Assembly (NCBI RefSeq): GCF_020379485.1 | Contig: NC_063452.1 | Location: forward strand, 53,816,439-53,880,438 | Direction: 5' to 3' | From: Brassica napus | Taxonomy: Eukaryota > Streptophyta > Magnoliopsida > Brassicales > Brassicaceae | DNA: 64,000 bases | Part shown: one piece after another, positions 56,535-64,000 of the stretch | Numbering within the stretch: position 1 is the stretch's first letter | Layout of the letters: each line of letters begins with the position of its first letter | Made by a program: the position numbers and the translations under genes | The notes under the pieces: model-generated | Databases searched by the model: none | Seen by the model: the letters and a program-made list of their open reading frames with translations, nothing else | What the model was told of the DNA's origin: nothing

Positions 56535-58584
56535 ATGGAAGGAGGAGGAGGTGCGCACTACAACCCTCGAACTGTTGAAGAAGTCTTCCGAGATTTCAAG
56601 GGCCGTCGAGCTGCCATCCTCCGAGCTCTCACCACTGGTCTTTCTTTCTTTCTTCTTGTCTTTTTTTTTTTTAACTTTGAATCTTGTCTTATGGGTTCTC
56701 AATTTTGCTTTTCCTAAGATTGTTTGGTGCATAATTCAGTCTTTTCTAATTCTATTTTTACAGATGTGCAAGAGTTTTTCCAGCAATGCGACCCTGGTTA
56801 GTGTTTTTAGATATCTATGTACTTTCGCATTAAGTCAAGCTGCTTAACTTGTCACCCATTTTTCACTTCTTGGTTCCTTCTAGGCTAGAAGTTTATTTTG
56901 TAGTGATCCCTTGTGCATCTATTGTTAATTTCCAACTTGCTTCTTATGTTGTGCTGCAGATTTGCTGTCTGTTTTTTTTTTTTTTTGTCTGGTTTCCGGA
57001 TTTGACAGCATGGTAACAGAGTCTTAATAGTGACACTGAAAGTTACATCATCTTTGCCTTTCTGCTTACTTTTCGTTTGGTACTGGTCTCCCCATAGTTT
57101 TCGTTTCGCCTTTGCTGCTGTTATCTTTATTTACTTCTTGCTTTATGGCTTCAGTCTCACAACAACCACACATGATTTCTTTATTAATTAAGAAACACTA
57201 TATGCTGAGTCTTGAGTCTTGACTATATACCGGAATATCGTTTTCTAAGAGTATATCATGTCATAACTTTCTGTGCTAGTTGACAAGCTGAAGTTTATAC
57301 TGTATGACTATTTAATGACGTTTCAGAGAAGGACAATCTTTGCTTGTATGGATTCCCGAATGAAGTGTGGGAAGTTAACTTACCAGCTGAAGAAGTGCCT
57401 CCGGAGCTCCCGGAACCTGCACTCGGCATCAACTTTGCCAGAGATGGAATGCAAGAAAAAGACTGGCTTTCTCTCGTTGCTGTCCACAGTGATGCCTGGT
57501 TACTCTCTGTCTCCTTTTTCTTCGGTTCAAAATTTGGTTTTGATAAAGTTGACAGGTATCCTTCTTTCTTTCTTGATTAGTATGCCTTCTCTTCTTACCA
57601 TTGTCGTCGTATCTCCAGTACACTAACCCGTGCACTTACTAATTCAGGAAGCGTTTGTTCAACATGATAAATGAGTTTCCTACTATATTTGAAGTTGTGA
57701 CTGGAACTGCGAAAAATCAAACAAAGGAGAAGCCCTCTTCAGCAAATCAAAATGGCAACAGATCCAAGTCAAATTCAAAAGTGGTAAGATTCATGCTGTC
57801 CTTTTAATGAGGTTTAGAGCATTAAGTCTTTTGTTTATAAAACTAGGAACAAACCAAACTAAAGAACCCTGAGATGAATTCTATAGCTTCTGTTACTATC
57901 CCAAACCTCTCCTTCTCTGCGAACCTCAAGCATTCTTAAAACACACGTATGATTATGATGCACATTATTTATTGTATGTTCCTCAAACATCTTTTTTTTT
58001 TCATTATTTCCATCATAGATTGCAAGATCTTACACAATTTGCTGTTGACCCTCTAAAACGTAGACTGAACACAATATTGTTACTTCCTTAATCGTAGTTT
58101 TGTTAATCTCATGACATAAGAAATCTCTTGGTTTGATTGAGACATAACAAAGATGAGCAGTGTCTTCAGTTGTAATCCTTGGATCTCCAATTAGCATGAA
58201 TTCTAAGAGGTCTACCTTTAGTTTCCGATTATTATCTTTGTAAGATTTACACTGCTATGCTGGTGTAGTTAATATTTTCCTTGATCTAAAATGCAGAGAG
58301 GTTTAGATGGCAAAAGCTCAAAGACAATACAAGCCATGGAGGAAGAAGGACTAGAGGAAGAGGAAGAGGAAGAGAAGAAAGAAAAGGAAGAGGATGAAGA
58401 GGAACATGGCGAAACACTGTGTGGAGCTTGTGGAGATAACTATGCTGCTGATGAATTCTGGATATGCTGTGACATGTGCGAGAAATGGTTCCATGGGACA
58501 TGTGTGAAGATCACTCCAGCTAGAGCTGAGCATATCAAGCACTACAAGTGCCCTTCTTGCAGCAACAAAAGAGCTCGACCCTAA
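56535..58584 (+). CDS. AL5: Alfin-like PHD finger protein (AL5 type)
   Basis: Five exons: 56535-56637, 56764-56796 (33 nt), 57327-57555, 57648-57783 and 58297-58584. They give 789 nt, or 262 residues. The N-terminal Alfin domain (residues about 8-140) has [40 protein letters not shown] and [17 protein letters not shown] variable, acidic linker ([16 protein letters not shown]) precedes the C-terminal PHD finger, residues 209-255, Cys4-His-Cys3: [26 protein letters not shown]. The aromatic residues expected for H3K4me3 binding are present (Y216 and W222 region). Alfin-like proteins are nuclear chromatin readers acting in stress responses and germination. It corresponds to At5g20510. Confidence 0.95.
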
Positions 58585-58855
58585 TATGTTTTATTCCACT
58601 TATTAGTCTTAGCTATCTATCTTTCTATCCATCCCAAAATTGTAAAATGCAACTTTAATTATGTTTGAGCACGTCAGTACTTGAATCCTCAAATATAACT
58701 TTGTTTAACTCAACTTGTAGTATTTGATAATATATGTTTCACAAGACCATGTCAAGCCGTTTAAAATCTTCATAACCCATTACAAATTTTCAAACTACTG
58801 ATGATTGATTACACCTGAACATTCACAGACAGTTTTATTCCAACTACATATCAGC

Positions 58856-59945
58856 CTAGAGTTCAGCTCTTGTGTTTTCGGAAACGCCAAGAAGCTTGGC
58901 CAGTTCCCCGCTCTCATGCGCGTCTACTGTATCTGAAAAACCAGAAACAATAACACACAAATCTATCAATCACCAAAATATTGTCAAAAGCAAAGACAAT
59001 TTTTCTTGAAGGAGAAAGTAAGTATTACCGTCTGAACCTCCGATGTGCTTTCCGTTAATGAAAACCTGTGGAACTGTTCGCCTTCCAACAGTCTCTCCAA
59101 GTGCACTCTGGATACTCCCCCCATCCTCTGAAAGACCCAATTTTTACAAAAAAAAAAAAAAACATCTTTCAGTCGTTAGTCACAAATGAATCTTCTATAT
59201 GCTTACTGATCCTTTTCAAAGTTAAGAAGTAAATATAAACGTCTGCGAGTCAAGACTCAAGAGGTAAGAAACATAGTTGGAACGCACCTCTTTCGTCAAG
59301 CTCGACAACATGAGGAACCTGATTCAGCTCACTGAACACAGACTTCGCTCTCCTGCAATACCTGTTGACACCAACCAATGATTCATAATCATATATAAGT
59401 ATATAAGCTCACTACATAGCTCTAAGAAAGTTCAAAGCTTTAAGCAAGAGAAGAAGTACACAGCACAGAACTGAACTCAAATGGCTCATTACCACAATGT
59501 ATATATCTAAATTCAAACTCACAGAAATCTCAATCCACCGAATACAGTAACAACAGGCGAGGCATGAAGACGAAGTTAAATTGGATTCAAGTTCCACACA
59601 GATTCATATACGCAATGGAGAGTTTTGGGTCAAAGTAGCATGGTACATAACAACGAGTGTTCCATAAAGTTTCAATTTTTTTTCCCAGGTTTCAATTGAT
59701 AAGATCTAAAAACAAAAACGCAAATCAAGGCACCTAAAAGATCCAATTTTTACGAGAGTCGGAAGATCAGTGATTCAGAGAGAGAGAGAGAGGTACGGGC
59801 AGTAGGATTTGGAGAAGATGACGATCTTGTGGGAAGAGATGGTCTTCTTAACAAAGTCTGCGGACGAAGCGGAGGAGACCATGGAAATGGATGCAGCTAG
59901 TGTGACGAGCAACGTTAGCATCGAGATGGATCTGATCATTGTCAT
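58856..59945 (-). CDS. GRXC4: Glutaredoxin C4 (CPYC class)
   Basis: Four minus-strand exons, 59945-59797, 59361-59288, 59127-59029 and 58932-58856, join to 399 nt, or 132 residues. The start is the first ATG of the frame (MTMIRS); upstream codons hold no ATG. Residues 1-27 are hydrophobic ([20 protein letters not shown]), a secretory signal. The active site CPYC spans residues 49-52, and its Pro codon is split by intron 1. Other glutathione-binding features are RRTVPQVF (cis-Pro loop) and IGGSDDT. Class I glutaredoxins reduce disulfides and remove glutathione adducts. The N-terminus suggests the endomembrane system, as predicted for Arabidopsis GRXC4 (At5g20500). A (GA)n tract follows the exon 1 donor. 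Confidence 0.94.
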
Positions 59946-61686
59946 GGCTCTGCTTTTTTCTTTTTTTCTCACTCAGATCTGCAGGATCTAAAGTTGAATC
60001 TGTAGATGGTGTAGTACACTGGCAAGTAGTTGTGAGTTATTATGACTAACTAACCCGATCCAGCCTAACCGGGCCCGGTTAGGTCAAATCGAAGTATTAG
60101 GGACATCAGAGTGGATGTGAATGGAAAGATTGGTGGCTGTGACTGTGTGTATTTGGTGTGTCGGCATCAATGATGGATAGGACAACCGTAGATGGAGGAA
60201 ATGTGTATGAATGCTCTTCTGATGTTGACATCCTTGGAAAACGACTCTCGTTGTCGTTGAATTAAAGGGTATTATAATCAAAACAATAACAATTCCAAGC
60301 TTAAAAGTACTAACCCATTTTGTTAGAAGCACAACGAAGTACCTATAATGTGTAATGCTCTCTTTGTTTTCAACCAGAAAATATGACATAAACATGACAT
60401 CACTTAATTACAGTGTAATTTATTTTGATAAATATTAATATTTGGCATGAATTTTGAAATATGGCAATGAGTAAAAACTCATATATCACCATTAAAATAA
60501 ATCTTTTTCATAAAAAAATATTTTGTAACAAAATTTGTAAAATATGATAATAAACAATAGCTTACATATCACCATTAAAGTAAATCTTACAAATCATTTA
60601 TGATGATCTATATCATATGTTGGTATGAATATATATATATATATATATAATCAAATTTAATTGTCAGTGCAGCTTAACAAATACAAAACTAAAGTAATAC
60701 TAATCAAATAATTTTTTTATTGATAGTTTAAAATGAAATTTTATTTAAATCATCAGTTCATTAAGTTAATTAACAAGTTGATTTTCAAGAATTTAACGTA
60801 TTTAAAATTTAAAAATAAAAATATGATAATTTATATATTTAAATATGGATATCTAAAATTGGTGAAAATACATATTTTAAATAAATAGTCATTAAATATA
60901 ATATAATACTAGATCATTCTCCCGTACTTATGCACAAGAATAAATAATTATAAAATAATCAAATGTTAATAATTGTTAAATATTAGCTTCTATTGTTTCT
61001 AATTTTAAGTAATTTTTATAATTTATATTTACGATGAATACATAAAATTGTATTAAGTATCCTTATGTTCTCATGAATTGAAATAAATATTTACATGTTG
61101 GTTTATAAGTTTTAAGTCACTAAAATTTATATTATGAAAATAACACTGTATTAAGTATTATTATGCACTTTTCTTAATTAGATATATTATTTCATGCATG
61201 GTATGTTGAGCTCCATATTATTTTTTCAAATTAAACAATAATTTTTAATTAAATTAAAATCTATTTTTTTTATTTTTTTTAGCTCCATTTAATTCGGTTA
61301 ATCCTCTTAAAGTTCTAATTGTTTGAGTTCTATCATTCTTTTTATTCCAAAATTCTGTAACAAAGGTATGTTATAATCACATTACTAGATCTTGTGGCGT
61401 GTTGTAATGTCATTGTTTAGTAATCTTGTCTTGTTATGAGTGAACTTTGTCTAGCGTTCAAGCAAAAGAAACTTTGTCAAGTAAGTTTTGCTACTAGTGA
61501 GCTTTTTTTTACAAACAAGTTTCGCTCAATCTTAAATGCTTCCAAATGGAAGAAGACCTTATTTAAGAAAACAGTCAAAAACAACAAAAAAAACAGAAGA
61601 GGGTGAGTGGGCTTCTGTTTGGGATTAAGCAGAAGCAGGCACACATAAGTAGTAGAGAAGGTGATTGTGATGTCATATGTTTTGGT
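59946..61686. other. GRXC4-EFR intergenic
   Basis: Upstream region of GRXC4 followed by AT-rich DNA. A minus-strand Helitron-type 3' end lies at about 60909-60938 (CTTGTGCATAAGTACGGG, then AGAATGAT, CTAG and T), similar to that at 48885. A (TA)n run lies at 60631-60649. The open frame 60084-60395 has no protein-like features. Confidence 0.5.
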
Positions 61687-64000
61687 CTACATTGTATGCA
61701 TGTCAGCGCTTAACATCCATTCCTGAGGAGAACTTTGGACAGCGTCCCGCGGACTTAACTCTTCAATATTGGTCTTGGTACTGAAGAACTTAGATCTAAT
61801 TGAGACTAATTCTCGTAGTGCTTCAGCCATACCCATCCTATCCCTCGGATATTCTTCAGCACACCTTATTCCCACCTGCAAAACAAGTCTCAACCACTCA
61901 TCAACGGCATTGCTGCTTCCACGCTCCTTCTCATCTCCTGACAACACCGACTTTGCGTAGCTGTGGAGGTTATAATCCCCTGAAAATGATTCGTCCGTCG
62001 GTTTCTTTCCGGTGAACATCTCCAAAAGCAAAACTCCAAAGCTGTACACATCTCCTTTTATCGATGGCTGCCCTCCCATTCCATACTCTGTACATGTTTC
62101 AAAGCCACACCAACAGACAATGAGATTGTATAATAATTCGCAGTTATGCGCATTGATGTTTTATTTACCTGGTGGGGCATATCCAATGGTGCCTCTAACA
62201 CCAGCAGAACTAAATTGACTTAGGAAGGATTCTCGATCGAATTTATAGAGAAGCCTAGCCAAACCAAAGTCACCAATATGAGCTGTAAGGTCATCGTCAA
62301 GAAGAACATTGCTTGGCTTAAGATCACAGTGAGCTATCGCGTCATGACAGTGATCATGAAGATACTCCAAAGCGGAACCCACATCTATCGCTACGTTTAG
62401 TTTCTCTGGAATTGTCAAAGCTCTCGAGGGATCTTCTGGCTGATGCAGCCACGTATCCAGACTTCCTTTCGGCATGAACTCATAGACCAGAGCTCTGAAC
62501 TCATTTCCTTCAGAATCAAGGCTTGAACAAACCGTTAGCAGTTTCACAAGGTTTCGATGCCTTACACCTTTGAAAGTTTCACATTCCGCCATAAAGCTTT
62601 TCGTTGCTCCATGCTTCAAGAGGTTCAAAACTTTAACGGCGACGAGTTTATTGTCATGACCAAGCACTCCTTTAAACACGTTACCGAAGTTGCCTGAACC
62701 AATCAGATTGTCTGAAGAGAAGCCACCGGTTGCATCGTAAAGCTCTTTATAACTTAACTTCTCATAGAACTTTCCCATAGTAGTGGAATGAGATAGGTTA
62801 GTACTACTGGTATTGTTCTTCTTCTTCTTGAACCAACACAGAGCAGCTACAATTATGATCAACAAAAGTAAGGCCACACCTATACCAACACCACTTGCAA
62901 TCTTCTTTCGAATTGAAAGAGGCTTTCTCGGCCTTGATGCAACGCATGGCTTTAGTTGCATTTCTCTGATCCCTCCGCATAGATTTTTATTTCCGAAAAC
63001 AGAAACTTCAGTAGCGTTTCTAAACACTCCTGTTGTAGGCACACTTCCCTCGAACTTGTTCATCGAAAGATTCAGATTTTTCAGCTGAGGAAACTTGGCG
63101 AGATACTGAGGTATGCCGCCAGAGAGATTGTTTCTAGAGAAGTCAACATTTGATAAACTGACCAACCGACTTATATCTGGAACGGCTCCTTCAAACGAGT
63201 TCCCTTGCAGATAGAGAAACTCCAAAGAGAGACAACCACCTAGAGTTTGCGGAATGCGACCTGATAACTTGTTGTCGCTAGCAGCTAGTCCAACAAGCAG
63301 CTCTAACTTCCCAACTTCTTCCGGAAAAGAACCTGTCAAGACATTGTTTGACAGATCTAAGTAAGTAAGAGATGGAATCTGCAGTATCTCCCGAGGTATA
63401 CTCCCATTCAACTTATTTGTATCAATCCATAAGTCTAGCAAGTTTCTACAACCTCCAATGCTCTTGGGGATTCTTCCTTGGAAACTATTGCTGTTCAAAT
63501 GAATCTTCTGCAGCTGAGTCATCTTGTCAAAGTAAGACGGTAACTCCCCAGATAATGCATTTGTGTACACTTCAAGCACCTGCAATTCCAAAAGCTTCCC
63601 GAAAGAGACAGGAAGCTCTCCTGTCAACATATTTGCTTCCAAACTGAGTACTTGCAGGTTTACGAGATTACCGATGTCACGAGGAATGGTTCCAGAGATG
63701 TGGTTTCCTCCCATGTTTAGACTAGTCAAAGTGGTGGACAGATTGGCTGTGGAGGCAGGCAGCTCACCTCCAAGTCTGTTGTAACCAGCATCTAAGAACT
63801 CTAACTGAGTGCAGTTGGACAAACCATGGAGAAACTCAAGATCACTGAACGAGTTGTTTCCCAGAGCGTTTTGAGCAATCCCTAACCACCACAGGTTAGG
63901 TAGCTTTCCAAAGCTCAAAGGGATGCTTCCTGTCAGGTTATTAGATGAGATATCAAACCTTCCAAGGCTTGAGATATTGGTCAGTGTTATGGGGATAGCT
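61687..64000 (-). CDS. EFR: EFR, EF-Tu receptor LRR receptor kinase (5' end outside window)
   Basis: Two exons are visible on the minus strand: >64000-62169 and 62087-61687. They are joined by an 81-nt GT-AG intron within the GYAPPE|YGMGG segment. The frame is open to the right edge, so the start is not in the window; 743 residues are visible. They hold about twelve extracellular LRRs (for example NLSTTLTSLNMGGNHISGTI), a transmembrane helix (GVALLLLIIIVAALCWF) and a kinase. The kinase has the glycine loop GSGNFGNVFKG, VAVKVLNL and DFGLARL. The catalytic loop is HCDLKPSN, with Cys where RD kinases have Arg; this is the non-RD type typical of immune receptors. EFR perceives the elf18 epitope of bacterial EF-Tu with BAK1. 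Identity rests on close similarity to Arabidopsis EFR (At5g20480) and gene order. Paralogues in LRR-XII are the alternative. Confidence 0.9.

Noticed and set aside
62161..63918. EFR starting at 63918
   Set aside because: That codon is TTG inside an LRR. The frame is open to the window edge, so the true start lies outside.

Overview
This is nuclear DNA of a Brassicaceae plant, most likely Brassica or a close relative. It has split genes with GT-AG introns, AT-rich intergenic DNA packed with plant transposons, and proteins that read like close orthologues of Arabidopsis thaliana. From memory of the Arabidopsis map, the genes GLP3/GER3, PMIR1, RRP1 (Nop52), TBL5, RBX1, a GH17 glucanase, WAV2, AL5, GRXC4 and EFR lie in this order around At5g20630-At5g20480. 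The window would then be one collinear block read in reverse. Gene names rest on recalled sequence similarity; no search was run.

Layout. Positions 1-12 kb are gene dense: the end of GLP3 (+), PMIR1 (-), RRP1 (+) and TBL5 (-), with small fold-back elements between or inside them. From 12 to 17.5 kb lie a fold-back element, a MITE and a 3.9 kb Helitron. RBX1 (+) follows at 17.6-18.5 kb. A complete, young Copia retrotransposon (18.96-24.12 kb, TSD GATCA) separates it from the GH17 glucanase (-). From 25.7 to 27.1 kb there is an F-box gene killed by frameshifts and by a 348-bp TRIM element whose 5-bp target duplication is intact.

Positions 27.5-50.8 kb are mostly mobile DNA. There are three Helitrons, one nested inside another and one inserted exactly at the other's 5' terminus. 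A small MLP/Bet v 1-type gene at 35.9-36.5 kb has a GC-AG intron. A decayed 7.2 kb LINE probably sits inside a further Helitron. A 2.76 kb non-autonomous LTR retrotransposon (46.01-48.77 kb) encodes proteins that do not look like gag or pol.

Positions 50.8-64 kb return to conserved genes: WAV2 (+), a Helitron sister copy (53.97-56.27 kb), AL5 (+), GRXC4 (-) and the 3' three quarters of EFR (-), which runs off the right edge.

The genes do not form one pathway. They cover cell wall (GLP3, TBL5, GH17), chloroplast and nuclear positioning (PMIR1), ribosome biogenesis (RRP1), ubiquitin ligation (RBX1), root bending (WAV2), chromatin reading (AL5), redox (GRXC4) and bacterial perception (EFR). I found no convincing new defence or metabolic system. 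The least explained item is the LTR element at 46-48.8 kb, followed by the Helitron family with a repeated conserved core.
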